Assembly: GCA_965153355.1 (NCBI GenBank)
Contig: OZ231127.1
Span: forward strand, 18,786,001-18,850,000
DNA from: Flaccisagitta enflata
Lineage: Eukaryota > Chaetognatha > Sagittoidea > Aphragmophora
DNA length: 64,000 nt
Direction: 5' to 3'
Below the pieces are notes generated by a model. The model was not told the DNA's origin. It ran no database searches and saw only the letters and a program-made list of their open reading frames with translations. Below, one piece after another: positions 11,870-22,836 of the stretch. The position numbers and the translations under genes were made by a program. Every line of letters starts with the position of its first letter. Positions within the stretch are counted from its first letter, which is position 1.

Positions 11870-13695
11870 GTAGGGTTTTGTTTTTCGCTGTCTTTCCCTT
11901 GTCCTTCTCTTGTCCTTCCCTTGTCTATTCCTATAAGAACATGGCTTTTGTTTCTCTGTCCTTCCCTTGTCTTTCCCTATAAGAATATGGGTAATGTTTC
12001 TCAGTTCATCCTTTGTCTTTCCCTATATGAATATGGGTAATGTTTTTCAAATCTTCCCTTATCTTCCCCTTTATCAATATGGCTTTTGTTTCTCTATCCT
12101 TCCCTTGTCTTTCCCTGTATGAATATGGGTAATGTTTTTCAGTTCTTCCCTTGTCTCTCCCTATATGAATATGGGTATTGTTTTTCAGTTCTCCCCTTGT
12201 CTTTCCCTATATCAATATGGCTTTTGTTTCTCTGATCTTCCCTTGTCTTTCCCTGTATGAATATGGGTAATGTTTTTCAGTTCTTCCCTTGTTTTCCCTT
12301 ACATCAATATGGCTTTTGTTTCTCTGTTCTTCCCTTGTCTTTCCCTATATGAATATGGGTAATGTTTTTCAGTTCTTCCCTTGTCTTCCCCTACATCAAT
12401 ATGGCTTTTGTTTCTTTGTCCTTCCCTTGTCTTTCCCTGTATGAATATGGGTAATGTTTTTCAGTTCTTCCCTTGTCTTCCCCTACATCAATATGGTTTT
12501 TGTTTCTCTGTTCTTCCCTTGTCTTTCCCTATATGAATATGGGTAATGTTTTCAGTTCTTCCCTTGTCTTCCCCTACATCAATATGGCTTTTGTTTCTTT
12601 GTCCTTCCCTTGTCTTTCCCTATATGAATATGGGTATTGTTTTTCAGTTTTCCCCTTGTCTTTCCCTATATCAATATGGCTTTTCTTCTCTGATTTTCCC
12701 TTGTCTTTCCCTGTATGAATATGGGTAATGTTTTTCAGTTCTACCCGTCTTCTCCTACATCAATATAGCTTTTGTTTCTCTGTTCTTCCCTTGTCTTTCC
12801 CTATATGAATATGGGTAATGTTTTTCAGTTCTTCCCTTGTCTTCCCCTACATCAATATGGCTTTTGTTTCTTTGTCCTTCCCTTGTCTTTCCCTGTATGA
12901 ATATGGGTAATGTTTTTCAGTTCTTCCCTTGTCTTCCCCTACATCAATATGGTTTTTGTTTCTCTGTTCTTCCCATGTCTTTCCCTATATGAATATCGGT
13001 AATGTTTTTCAGTTCTTCCCTTGTCTTCCCCTATATCAATATAGCTTTTGTTTCTCTGATCTTCCCTTGTTTTTCCCTGTATGAATATGGGTAATGTTTT
13101 TCAGTTCTTCCCTTGTCTTCCCCTACATCAATATGGCTTTTGTTTCTCTGTTCTTCCCTTGTCTTTCCCTATATGAATATGGGTAATGTTTTTCAGTTCT
13201 TCCCTTGTCTTCCCCTACATCAATATGGTTTTTGTTTCTTTGTCCTTCCCTTGTCTTTCCCTGTATGAATATGGGTAATGTTTTTCAGTTCTTCCCTTGT
13301 CTTCCCCTACATCAATATGGCTTTTGTTTCTCTGTTCTACCCTTGTCTTTCCCTATGTGAATATGAGTAATGTTTTTCAACTCTTCGCTTGTCTTTCCTG
13401 TTTCAGTATGGCTTTTGTTTCTCTGTTCATCCATTGTTTTTCCTTATATGAATATGTGTGTATTTTTCAGCTCCTCTTTGTCTTTCCCTATATCAATATG
13501 GCTTTTGTTTCTCTGTCCTTCCCTTGTCTCTCCCTATATAAATATGGGTAATGTTTTTCAGTTCTTCCCTTGTTTTTCACTTTATGAGTATGGCTTTTGT
13601 TTCTCTGTTTTTCCCTTCTCTCTCCCTTAATGAATATGGGTAATGTTCTTCAGTTCTTCCCTTGTCTTTCTCAACATGAATATGGCTTTTATTTC
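11870..13695. repeat. Minisatellite, 92-bp dimer of two 46-bp monomers, about 20 copies
   Basis: Monomer A contains CCTATATGAATATGGGTAAT and GTTTTTCAGTT. Monomer B contains CCTACATCAATATGGCTTTT and GTTTCTCTGTT. Both begin CTTCCCTTGTCTT. They alternate regularly from about 11930 to 13690. The outer copies are more diverged, as expected for unequal exchange. The 46-bp monomer is not a multiple of three, so open frames along it are not genes. Confidence 0.95.
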
Positions 13696-13926
13696 TCTAT
13701 TATTTCCTAATCCTATGTTCTCACTTCTTGTTTTAGTATTACAAAATAAAATTTAAGTATTTCCACTAAACATGTTGTCAATTGCACCTGCAATTCACAT
13801 GTTTGGCGACAGCCACTGGTTAAGAGTATGTATTGATATTCCATAAAAATTCAAAAATTGTTTTTGAGGGGTAATCTATTCGATGGGAAAATAACAACGT
13901 CCAAAACCCATAGGAAAGACTTGACC

Positions 13927-14088
13927 AACAAGGTCGGATACACGGCAAGACAGTCGCGGACGGATGGGCAGGAGCCGTAACGCAAAAATCCGCTTGCGAT
14001 TCAAAGATATTTCGGACAGACGGACGGACGGACGGACGGACGGACCGACCGACATGGCAAGGTGGAAAGTCGCGTGCCCGCGACTAAA
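13927..14088 (-). mobile_element. GTCGCG-family element, copy 4
   Basis: The plus strand reads AACAAGGTCGGATACACGGC, CAGTCGCGGACGGATGGGCA, then (GGAC)n at about 14010-14050, and ends AGTCGCGTGCCCGCGACTAA. This is the inverse of the family layout. It lies about 95 bases upstream of a possible exon. Confidence 0.85.
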
Positions 14089-14182
14089 AATGGATAACAT
14101 TTAGATATAAAGAAACATCAATGTATACTCTTTAAGAAAAAATAATTTTCAAGTACCGTACTTAACTTATGTTTTCTTTTAG

Positions 14183-14298
14183 TAAAGGCATATAAGAACT
14201 CAGGCGGAGGACCCGGTAAACATTGGATGCTTTGCTTTGTTGACACTGGTTCAATTAGCAAAGGCAATGAGTATGGTGTAAACTTACCGAATATGTGA
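14183..14298 (+). CDS. Possible terminal exon, unrecognised
   Basis: A pyrimidine-rich acceptor (ATGTTTTCTTTTAG) ends at 14182. The frame starting at 14185 codes for 37 residues including SGGGPGKHWMLCFVDTGS and ends at a TGA. The composition is protein-like (Trp, Cys, Gly, few low-complexity residues). I cannot find the partner exon, because the upstream sequence is a GTCGCG element and minisatellite. It could be the end of a gene whose other exons lie left of the arrays, or a chance frame. Confidence 0.3.
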
Positions 14299-14922
14299 TT
14301 AAGATGGGTTGGGAGCGAAACGATCACCAGAAAACGAACGTTTGCACGACTGAACGTCGAAGAGTAGAGGTGATGGAATTTATGGACGAAGGATTTATGA
14401 GCGGTACAAAAATATCAGATATTTCTCGGACGAATTGCAATTTTTTGTTGTGGAGGGGACAGATTTTTTTTCTTTATAGTTTGTTTTGTTTTGTTTGTTT
14501 TGTTTTATTTTCATATGAAATAGAAGAAGAGTGGCATGTGTTAGTTTCTGCAATAAAGATCAATGTTGTTTTTTTGAGAATCCAATATCCTACAAACTAG
14601 TGACAATCGGTATAGGGGTTGGGTGACGACATCGAGTCTATTCAGTGTTATCCTCGCAAACGTGAAAAAAAGGCAAGGATGCAGAAGGGTAAAGCTAGCC
14701 CAGAGCCCGACTCATACAGTTAAGGTATCCCGAACGCAAGGACCGGAGAGAGCCATCAGGCCAAAATCCATGCAGTCCCGAGCGAAAAAAGAGGTCCGAT
14801 TGAAACAAGGATATCCAAGGAAACTCAACAAAATGGAGGGGACAGATTGAAGTATCGACGATGGTGTTTCTTTTTATACACTTCTCCACACCTCGTGCTC
14901 GTCCCCTGACATTCACTTTCGC

Positions 14923-14940
<18 letters not shown>
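14299..14940. other. Unassigned sequence
   Basis: Two open plus-strand frames of 75-101 codons occur, but they show no recognisable domain and have T-rich low-complexity stretches. A basic stretch at 14690-14850 could be an exon fragment. I see no splice sites strong enough to support it. Confidence 0.3.
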
Positions 14941-15020
<80 letters not shown>

Positions 15021-15439
15021 TACTTTGTCATGAGACCGAATCGCACACCTGTGTTTCAATACATGGGTTACCGAGCAGACCTGTTAGTATGTCTGTCTCT
15101 GTGTGTCATTGTGTGTCTCTGTGTGTCTCTGTCTCTGTGTGTCTCTGTCTGTGTGTCTCTGTGTGTCTCTGTCTCTGTGTGTCTCTGTGTCTGTCTCTGT
15201 GTCTGTCTGTCTCTGTCTGTCTCTGTCTCTCTCTGTGTCTCTCTATCTCTCTGTCTGTCTCTGTCTGTCTATATCTGTTTATGTCTGTCTCTGCCTGTCT
15301 CTGCCTGTCTCTGCCTGTCTGTCTTTTCCTGTCTCTTTCTGTTTCTTTCTGTCTGCCTGTTTTTGTTTTTGTCTCTGCCTGTCTATCCCTGTCTGTCTCT
15401 GTCTGTCTCTGTCTGTCTGTGTCTGTCTGTGTCTGTCTG

Positions 15440-15512
<73 letters not shown>
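14930..15512. repeat. (CT)n / (CTGT)n compound microsatellite
   Basis: (CT)n lies at about 14943-15017 and a short unique stretch at 15018-15090. Irregular CTGTGTGTCT and CTGTCTGT repeats follow at 15090-15450, then (CT)n to 15510. All long frames here are repeat products. Confidence 0.95.
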
Positions 15513-15514
<2 letters not shown>

Positions 15515-16031
15515 TTGTTCGAGACCAAATCATATATCATGTAAAAACGCGTAGCACAATGGACAAGTACAACGACGTGAGTACAAAGAAGGAGGCTACT
15601 AACTAAAATTAGTAGTAGCGAGAGCAGTATCTCAAGAGCTCATAGCTATAGCTCTGACCAAGGAATTTGTTGGCCAGTTAACCAAACGTCTCAAAAAATT
15701 GTCTTTCCGTTTGGCTACTAACTCTTCCTATATAGGGCGACCAAGCATGTGTTGAAGGTCAGAGACGCTTTCACGAAATGAAATGAAAGCATGAGAGAAA
15801 GCATGAGAGAAAGCATGAGAGAAAGCATAGAGCGCAATCAAACAAATACAAAGGGGCGATATGGATTCGTTACAAGTAAAGCAAATCCCTTCCCCCCAAA
15901 GGTTCATTGATAGATCAGGTGATCTTAATTTTTGTACAAGCTCACCCTGTTTAGGCGAGTTAGTCGCTATGGTACTTACATAATTAATCAGAGTCAATAA
16001 ATGAATAAATAAAAACAAGAGAGAAACAAAA
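15513..16031. repeat. Dispersed repeat region with AAAGCATGAGAG copies
   Basis: Four near-identical 12-bp units (AAAGCATGAGAG) occur at 15786-15830. The block AAAGGGGCGATATGGATT with AATCCCTTCCCCCC at 15855-15900 is shared with 10252-10300, so a dispersed family is present at both places. No gene is seen. Confidence 0.5.
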
Positions 16032-16032
16032 T

Positions 16033-16123
<91 letters not shown>

Positions 16124-16170
16124 AAGAGAGAGGAAAGAGAGAGAGGAAGAGAGACACGGACAGACAGTCA
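16032..16170. repeat. (GA)n microsatellite
   Basis: About 90 bases of uninterrupted GA, then imperfect GGAAAGAGAG repeats and GACAGACAG. Confidence 0.95.
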
Positions 16171-16405
16171 GTAGAGATACATTGTCGTTGTAGGCAATTT
16201 GTCAGCAGTAGTTGTGGCCCCTAGCCATGTGAATGGACCTAGGGGCTGTTTCTCGTTTCACTCATCCCCCGCAGATCCTTACCCAAAGTACAGGGTGATT
16301 TTTTTCAAGTGGGGGAAAGTATTAAGGCATCAAATTTTGATTATGATATTTTAAGATGAACAAAAGTTAGTTTAAAATTGCAAATTACTTGACATTTATT
16401 TTTTA

Positions 16406-17414
16406 CAGGCCTGTATATTCTTGAGTTTTCCCCCCCCCCTGGTGGGGGGGGGGGGGGAAAAATCAAAGGGTCTGGAGATGGGGAAGGAAATCTAAGGGGG
16501 AAAAAAGAGAAAACAGGTCGCCCAAGGGCAATATGTGGTCAGCGACACCCGTTGCCCTGCTTTGAGTGATTGTGAATTGGAGTAAGGGGAAGCAGGGCAG
16601 CGGCCCCAAAGGGGACGAAGTCCTATAGAACACAGGGGGACTTTCGTTCGTCCTACCTGAAGAAGTGGATGAGTTGCTATAGAGGGCTGAAGGCATACAA
16701 GAGCCTAAACTGAGGTCTAAGAAGGCTGATAGAAGGCCTGAGAATGCCGATTGGAAGTTTGAGAGGGCTGACTTGAGGCTTGAGAGAGCTGGATTAAGGC
16801 CAAAAAGGCCTGAGAACTGATTTGAAGCCTGGGAGCAATAAATTGAGGTTTTGATGGCTGATTAGAGGCCTGCGAGGCCTAATTTGAGGCATGAGAGGCC
16901 AGGTCTGAGGCCTGAGAAGTTGGATTTGAGGCCTGAGAAGCCAGATTTGAGGCCTGAGAGGCCAGATTTGAGGCCTGAGAGGCCAGATTTGAGGCCTGAG
17001 AGGCCAGATTTGAGGCCTGAGAGACCAGATTTGAGGCCTGAGTGGCTGGATTTGAGGCCTGAGAGGCCAGATTTGAGGCCTGAGGGGTCTGATGAAGGGG
17101 GGACTAACGGACGAACGGACGGACTGACGGACGGACGAACAAAAGTCCCCCTGTGTTCTACAGGACTTGGTCCCCTTCGGGGCCGCTGCCCAAAAAGGAA
17201 ATTTGGGGAAAATATAACTTTTTACAGTACCAAATCATAAAACTCAATTAGTAGAACACAATTTAACACTATTTAAACCTTAACTACATAGTTTTATTGC
17301 TATATGGGGAAGAAAATCAGGGATATAAAAACGCGATGCGACGCGTCGCGGGGAAGAAAATCAAAGGCAGGAGGGGGAAAAGAATCAAAAGCGACTCAAG
17401 AATATACACCCCTG
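16406..17414 (+). mobile_element. hAT-type MITE (CAGGCCTGTATAT family), interrupted by a nested element
   Basis: The ends are CAGGCCTGTATATTCTTGAG and, inverted, CTCAAGAATATACACCCCTG. The eight bases outside both ends are identical (ATTTTTTA), an 8-bp target duplication as made by hAT transposases. Other copies lie at 42537-42801 and 45777-46094. The interior includes a C-run, GATGCGACGCGTCGC and AAATTTGGGGAAAATATAAC. The element is split between the AAAAGAGAAAA and AAAAAGGAAATTT segments by the GCTGCCC-family member at 16514-17191; the copy at 45777-46094 shows the undisturbed sequence. Confidence 0.85.
16514..17191 (+). mobile_element. GCTGCCC-family element A, minisatellite core
   Basis: The left end is CAGGTCGCCCAAGGGCAATA (mini-hairpin GCCC-AA-GGGC), then GGTCAGCG.CACCCGTTGCCC. 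About 60 bp of inverted repeat follow: GGGCAGCGGCCCCAAAGGGG through GACTTTCGTTCG at 16596-16655, mirrored at 17135-17191 and ending GGGGCCGCTGCCC next to an A-run. The core is a 21-bp minisatellite (GGCCAGATTTGAGGCCTGAG) at about 16880-17090, preceded by more diverged units. Its boundaries are set by comparison with the uninterrupted hAT MITE. The RPDLRPE-type open frame over the core is a repeat product. Confidence 0.85.
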
Positions 17415-17822
17415 ATTTTTTAAGAAAGAAAAAATATTTTTGATAAATTTTATCAGTATTTTCATAAAAACTAAAATATCAGGAAAATCAATGTTTTTTA
17501 TACTTTTGCTGAAACTAAAAAATCTGAATGAAAAACTGTTTTGAATAAAAACAGAGGTTAAAATATCCAAATCAATGATTGGGCAAAAAATCGAAAAACG
17601 TTTTTCATCAATCTCAATTTTGGGCCCTAAATAACAACAAAAATGAGTTAAGCAGAAGGCAGAGGGAGGGAAGGAGAGGGAGGGAGAAAGAGGGAAGGAG
17701 AGGGAGGGAGAAGGAGTAAGGGAGGGAGGGAGAGGGGGAGGGAGAGGGGGAGGAAGAGGGAGGGAGGGGGAGGGAGAGTAGGAGGGAGAGGGGGAGGGGG
17801 AGGAAAAGGGGAGAAAAGAGAA
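17415..17822. repeat. AT-rich spacer and purine-rich GGGAGG tract
   Basis: 17415-17640 is AT-rich with no gene. 17655-17815 is almost entirely purine on the plus strand (GGGAGGGAGAGG-type repeats), with G-runs spaced closely enough to form quadruplexes. Confidence 0.75.
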
Positions 17823-18517
17823 CAGGTCGCCCAAGGGCAATATGTGGTCAGCGATGCCCGTTGCCCTGCTTTGAGTGATTGTGAATTGGAGTGAGGGGAA
17901 GCAGGGCAGCGGCCCCGAAGGGGACGAAGTCCTGTAGAACACAGGGGGACTTTCGTTCGTCCTGCCTGAAGAAGTGGATGAGATGCTATAGAGGGCTGAC
18001 TGAATGCCTTCAAGAGCCTAAACTGAGATCTAAGAAGGCTGATATAAGGCCTGAGAATGTCAATTGGAAGCTTGAGAGGGCTGACTAGAGGCTTGAGAGA
18101 GCTGGATTGAGGCTTGAAAGGTCAGAGGACTGATTTGAAGCCTGATAGCAACAAATTCAGGCTTAGATGGCTGATTTGAGACCAGAGGCCTAATTTGAGG
18201 CCTGAGAGGCCAAAATTGAGGCTTGAGAGGCCAGGTTTGAGGCCTAAGAGGTTGGATTTAAGGCCTGAGAGACCGGATTTGAGGCATGAGAGGCCAGATT
18301 TGAGGCCTGGGAGGCCATATTTGAGGCCTGGGAGGCCGTATTTGAGGCCTGAGAGGCCAGATTTGAGGCCTGAGAAGTCAGATTTAAGGCCTGAGAGGCC
18401 AGATTTGAGGCCTGAGGGGCCTGATGAGAGGGGGGGACGAACGAACGAATAAACAAACGGACGAACGAAAGTCCCCCTGTGTTCTACAGGACTTCGTCCC
18501 CTTCGGGGCCGCTGCCC
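17823..18517 (+). mobile_element. GCTGCCC-family element B
   Basis: It is a sister of element A with the same mini-hairpin start (CAGGTCGCCCAAGGGCAATA), the same inverted arms (GGGCAGCGGCCCCGAAGGGG at 17902 and inverse ending at 18517) and the same 21-bp core, but with independently expanded units at about 18190-18420. It is followed by AAAAGGGGAGG. Confidence 0.85.
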
Positions 18518-18794
18518 AAAAGGGGAGGGAGAGAGAGAGAGAGGGAGGGGGAGGGGGAGGGAAAGGAAAGGAGAGAGGGAGAGATAGGAAGGGATAGGTA
18601 GGGGGAGGGAGAGATGGAGGGAGGGAGAGAGGGAGGGAAGGAGGTGGAGGGAGAGAGAGGGAGGGAGAGAGAGAGGGGGAGGGAGAGCAAGAGGGGGAGG
18701 GAGAGCGTGAGGGGGAGGGTGAGGGGGAGGGAAAGGGAGGGAGAGAGAGGGAGGGAAAGGGAGGGAAGGAGGGGGAGCAAAAGAGAGGGAGGAA
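18518..18794. repeat. Purine-only GGGAGG/GAGAGG tandem tract
   Basis: About 270 bases of G and A with very few pyrimidines. It could form quadruplex or triplex structures. Its relatives at 17655-17815 and 19455-19815 also abut GCTGCCC-family elements. Confidence 0.85.
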
Positions 18795-19453
18795 TAGTCG
18801 CAAAAGCGTTAGATGGTCAGCGGTACCCGTTGCCCCTTTGTGAGTATATGTAGGTGTGTGATTGTGAGAGGGGCAGCGGCCCCGAAGGGGCCGATGACCT
18901 ATGCTTTGTAAATTTTGAAGCTCTGGGATTGAATTTGAGCATCAAAAATAGGATTTGAGCCATGAGGCTGTGATTTGAGCTATGGGGCTGTGATTTGAGC
19001 CTCGAGGCTGCGATTTGATCCATGAGTCTGTGATTTGAGCCTAAAGGCTGTGATTTGAGCCAAGAGGCTGTGATAGAGCCTCTAGGCCGGGATTTTAAGC
19101 TAGAGGCTGGGATTTGAGGCATTTGGCTGGGATTTGAGGCATTTGGCTGGGATTTGAGGCATTTGGCTGGGATTTGAGGCATTTGGCTGGGATGTGAGCC
19201 TTGAGGCTGGGATGTGAGCCTTGAGGCTGGGATATGGGCCTCTAGACTGAGATTTGAGCCTCAAGGTTGGGAATTGAGCCTCAAGGTTGGGATTTGAGCC
19301 TAAAAGGTTGGGTATTGAGCCTCAAGGCTAGGATTTGGGCCCCAAGGCCAGGATATGAGCTTTGAAGGGGGTGGACGGAGGAGAAGGAGGAGAAGGAAAA
19401 ATTTCCCCTATGTGTGAAAGCATAGGTCATCGGCCCCTTCGGGGCCGCTGCCC
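18795..19453 (+). mobile_element. GCTGCCC-family element C
   Basis: It starts TAGTCGCAAAAGCGTTAGAT (mini-hairpin CGC-AAAA-GCG), then GGTCAGCGGTACCCGTTGCC. Inverted arms GGGCAGCGGCCCCGAAGGGG...GATGACCTATGC lie at 18871 and their inverse at 19415-19453. The core is a different minisatellite (GGCTGGGATTTGAGCCT type, about 20 bp). The second subfamily of ends (ATGACCTATGCTT rather than CGAAGTCCTGTAGAAC) is shared with elements F and G. Confidence 0.85.
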
Positions 19454-19816
19454 AAAAGGGGAGCGAAAGAGAGGGAGAGGGGAGGGAGAGAGAAGAGGGG
19501 AGGGAGAGCAAGAGGGTGGGGAGGGAAAGGGAGGGAGAGAGAGGAAGGGAGGGAGAGGGGGAGGGAGAGAGGGGGAGGGGGGAGGGAGGAGAGAGAGGAG
19601 GAGGGGGAGGGTGAGAGGGAGGGAGAGTGAGAGGGGGAGGGAGAGTGAGAGGGGGAGGGAGAGCAAGAGGGGGAGGGTGAGGGGAAGGGAGGGAGCGAGG
19701 GAGAGAGAGGGAGGGAGGGAGAGGGGGAGGGAAAGAGGGAGGGAGTGAGGGAGAGAGAGAGGGAGGGAGAGAGGGAGGGAGCACGGGAGGGAGACAGAGA
19801 GAGAGAGGATGAGAGT

Positions 19817-19848
<32 letters not shown>

Positions 19849-19854
19849 TACACA

Positions 19855-19907
<53 letters not shown>

Positions 19908-19918
19908 CAGCCCTTACA
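19454..19918. repeat. Purine tract and (CA)n tract
   Basis: 19455-19815 is GGGAGAGAGGG-type purine repeat. 19818-19905 is (CA)n with small interruptions. The inverted GGCGGCT-hairpin motif follows at 19919-19957. Confidence 0.9.
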
Positions 19919-20280
19919 ATTTTTTTCCGGTCGGCGAGAGCCGCCTTTACTGGTAAAAATATACAGATATTCAACTTTTTGACCAAAAAAAGTTATTTTT
20001 GTGCATTATTCAAAAAATCATTATTGTGAAAAATGATCTGAACTTAAAGAATTGAAAATAGTCGACTGTGCTAAATTGATGTCAAAACTGGTCAAAAATA
20101 TTTTTTTTTTTTGATAATAAATGTCAAGTAGTTTGTAACTATAAACTATCTTAAAATTATCTTAAAATTGTATATTAAAGATTTGATGTCTTAATACTTT
20201 CCCCCACTTGAAAAAAATCACCCTGTAGTCTATGTAAATAGTACTGAAATTGGGGGGATCTGGCTAGGAATGGAACGCTT

Positions 20281-20482
20281 TCACGATAAAAAGCCGAAAA
20301 GCCGTCTGAAAACAGAGTTATAGGCCACCCTCATTTTGCTTGACTGTCGTCTGTCCACCACCTGGATCACTTCAATGGCATAGGAGAGTGGAGGCACACA
20401 ATGGGTCTCTAGCAACCGAGCCATGATCATGTCGTCGGATTTTCCGTCAACCCGAAGAATCGAGTTCATTGACCGATAGAAT
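20281..20482 (-). pseudogene. LINE reverse-transcriptase C-terminal fragment
   Basis: The minus strand reads DMIMARLLETHCVPPLSYAI, then EVIQVV and NSVFRRLFGFLS before a stop. The pattern (Leu-Leu-x-Thr-x-x-x-Pro-x-x-x-Tyr-x-x-Glu ... Asn-x-x-x-Arg-Arg-x-Phe-Gly) is that of the region after the polymerase domain in non-LTR retrotransposon ORF2 proteins. The frame continues upstream (SKFYRSMNSILRVDGK) into the TTACTCAG target duplication. Joining across the large transposon extends it a few residues (about to the base at 27580) before a stop. The 7-kb transposon therefore landed in an already old LINE copy. Confidence 0.7.
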
Positions 20483-20689
20483 TTACTCAGTAGCGCTCAT
20501 GGAATGCGCAGAAAATGACTTGAGTAGCCCCACCCGGCGCTTTTACCTTTCCAATATAACTAAAAAAGAGTAAACAGGCCTCAGAAAGTCACGGGCATTC
20601 AAATTGGAGCAGCGGCAGTTAAAAAAAAATGAGGAAAAAACGGAGAATACATTGGTCAAACACCCCTATCTTTGTTAGCTCATATTTTC

Positions 20690-21130
20690 TGAACGAATTG
20701 AGCTAATGACTTCAACTTGGGCTCATTTTAAAGAACAGACACATCTCTTTAAAATGAGCCCAAATTGAGGTCAGTAGCTCAATTCGTTCAGACGCAACAT
20801 TGCTCCAAAGTGGATGTAAGTTTAAGCAAAAACTGGATTTCACTCATGCAACTTTGCAAGCTTATATTATCGAAACAAATCGAGCTAATGTCCTCAACTT
20901 GGGCTCATTTTAAAGAACAGACGCAGCTCTTTAAAATGAGCTCAAATTGAGGTCGTTAGCTCAATTCGTTTATACGCAGCATTGCTCCAAAGTGGATGTA
21001 AGTTTGAGCAAAATATGGATTGTCTAAGCAAATTGAGCTAATGACATCAACTTGGGCTCATTTTGAAGAACAGACGAAGGTCTTTAAAACCAGTCGAAGT
21101 TGAGGTCGTCAGCTCAATTTGTATTGAGGC
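20690..21130. repeat. Left subterminal palindrome array of the 7-kb transposon
   Basis: Three units with a spacing of about 180 bp each contain GAGCTAATGAC.TCAACTTGGG, CTCATTTTAAAGA, then the inverse CTTTAAAATGAGC.CAA and TTGAGGTC.TAGCTCAATT. Each unit is a palindrome of about 110 bp. The right end (26905-27365) holds three matching units. Multiple subterminal copies of one motif are typical transposase-binding regions. Confidence 0.85.
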
Positions 21131-21224
21131 AGCTATCTCCCTAAGTTGATATAAGTTTTCATTAAAAATGGATTTCACCCATGCAACTCAGTCACGTTGT
21201 AGCTTCCGAAACGTGGATGCGGGT

Positions 21225-21320
21225 GAGCACTCAACACACACACACACACACACACAAACACACGCACACGCACACGCACACACACACACACACACACGCA
21301 CACACATGTTTAAAAAAAAA
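21225..21320. repeat. (CA)n microsatellite in the transposon
   Basis: ACACACAC repeats with CACG interruptions, followed by an A-rich stretch, just upstream of the first recognisable exon. Confidence 0.9.
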
Positions 21321-21696
21321 AAAGAAAAAAAAAAACCAACCAACTGTTAGATCTGTATCTATTACCATATCTAAGGGATACTTTGTGGCGCTGCAGTTTT
21401 GGTTGAGTCCTGGTATGGTTTCAAGGTTCTTGGAATTGGATGCGCAAAGCATGTCTGTGAATTGTTGGAGAACGCCCTTTTCCAAGTCGAGTTTGGGCCG
21501 ACAATCTCACCTGAGGAGTCTTTTGCCAAATGTCTGAAATCTTGTTTCAATGAAAACGAAAAAGACTACAAAAAGGTTTGATCTACTCGGTGCATTAGTA
21601 AAGATGTTGACTGTCCTAAATCTGCAATATCATCAAACTTTGGGCAAAAACATTATCTACGGACAACCAACATACCAAGTCCTAATGTTGTGTGGA

Positions 21697-21848
21697 AACA
21701 AGACCGTGTACATTCCCCCTCAATTGCAGCCGGGTGGGCTGGGGCAGTATTCCTGAAACCGCTTGCAAGACAAAAATGTAATATGACGTGACGTGACCGA
21801 CCAACCAACCGACCAACTGAAGCAAAAAGTCGCTTGTCTGCGACTAAA
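21697..21848 (-). mobile_element. GTCGCG-family element, copy 5
   Basis: AACAAGACCGTGTACATTCC, GCCGGGTGGGCTGGGGCAGT, GACCGACCAACCAACCGACC and AGTCGCTTGTCTGCGACTAA are seen in the inverse family order. It lies in an intron of the transposon gene. Confidence 0.8.
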
Positions 21849-22779
21849 AAGTGACATCAATTTTTTCAAAAATATATCGTTTCACAGTTACGAACAATCA
21901 CGCTTCCAAGATCGGAGAAAATTAAGCGTATGGCAACAGAAACTACTGAACTTTGTTTCAGAATTATCAAAGATCAGTCTGTTTTACGAGGGGATTACAA
22001 AGCTCTAGCTCGAACGACAAAGGTACTTTTGCTATGAAACAATACTTTTTGCCAGATTCAAATGGTTTTGTTTATCAATGGTTGAAGTTTATTTCATCCA
22101 TTTGTCAAATACTCTAATTAGGCTTTGTTTGGGAAGTGTCCACCTGAAGAAATGGGCAAGTTAAACCACAACATTGGTGCGATAAGCAAAGCTAGATGGA
22201 TGGTCGCCGTGATTGCATGTATAAAGGCACACCTGTATGGAGGTCAAATCCCATATGACGTCTTATCAAAGAAAGAACGGAAAGGTTCTCACTTCTCAAC
22301 CTTATTGTCTTCTTTTTGTTGGTCTTGGTCACTCACTATGTTTGTTAACTCACACCGCTCACTTGCTCCAATCACGGGTTCGCTCACTTTGCTCATCCCC
22401 TGGTGATACAATTATCCAGCTTAGTAAAATCAAATCATAATCCTGATCGATGATATCTACAGCGTTAGAACGGATTAGCGTCGTCGTTTCCCTCACGTTG
22501 GTCAAGTTTTGGTTTCTCATGACATGTGGATCTGATGCTGCGATACGGCAACTTTCCTTGTACAAAGACCTGATGATTCTTCGGCCATTTTCAACGAAAC
22601 TTGTTGACGCCTGCATTGCCAAACTTCAAAATCATCTGTGGTAAACTTGCCAAGAGATGACCCCGTTGGCAATAGCCTCAACGCTCATCAGTGACGATGA
22701 ACGTGCACAGCTAGCTTGGGTGAGGCTAAATTCATGTTCATCCTGTAGATTCTGTCTATTTGCCTGTCCGTCTGTCACA

Positions 22780-22805
22780 CACACACACACACGCACGCAC
22801 ACACA

Positions 22806-22836
<31 letters not shown>

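Larger units (their letters stand above)
16291..20225. mobile_element. TA-flanked mariner-type element expanded by nested insertions
   Basis: The left end is CAGGGTGATTTTTTTCAAGT and the right end is its inverse. They match almost perfectly for 36 bases and recognisably for about 115 (both arms reach TACTTGACATTTATT). TA lies outside both ends (16289-16290 and 20226-20227). This is the signature of a Tc1/mariner-derived element. Its 3.9-kb interior is made of other insertions: an hAT-type MITE, three GCTGCCC-family members, purine-rich tandem tracts and a (CA)n tract. No transposase frame remains. Confidence 0.75.

Noticed and set aside
11681-13630. Several 60-119 codon frames with FPYMNMG repeats
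   Set aside because: They are fragments of the 92-bp minisatellite. The 46-bp monomer shifts frame, so no continuous protein exists.
15540-15600. Stretch GCGTAGCACAATGGACAAGT considered as a tRNA 5' half
   Set aside because: I could not draw a cloverleaf. There is no TTCGA-type T-arm at the right distance.
16884-18456. Open frames with repeated RPDLRPE heptads
   Set aside because: They are the in-frame reading of the 21-bp minisatellite inside GCTGCCC elements A and B. Both strands are open for the same reason.
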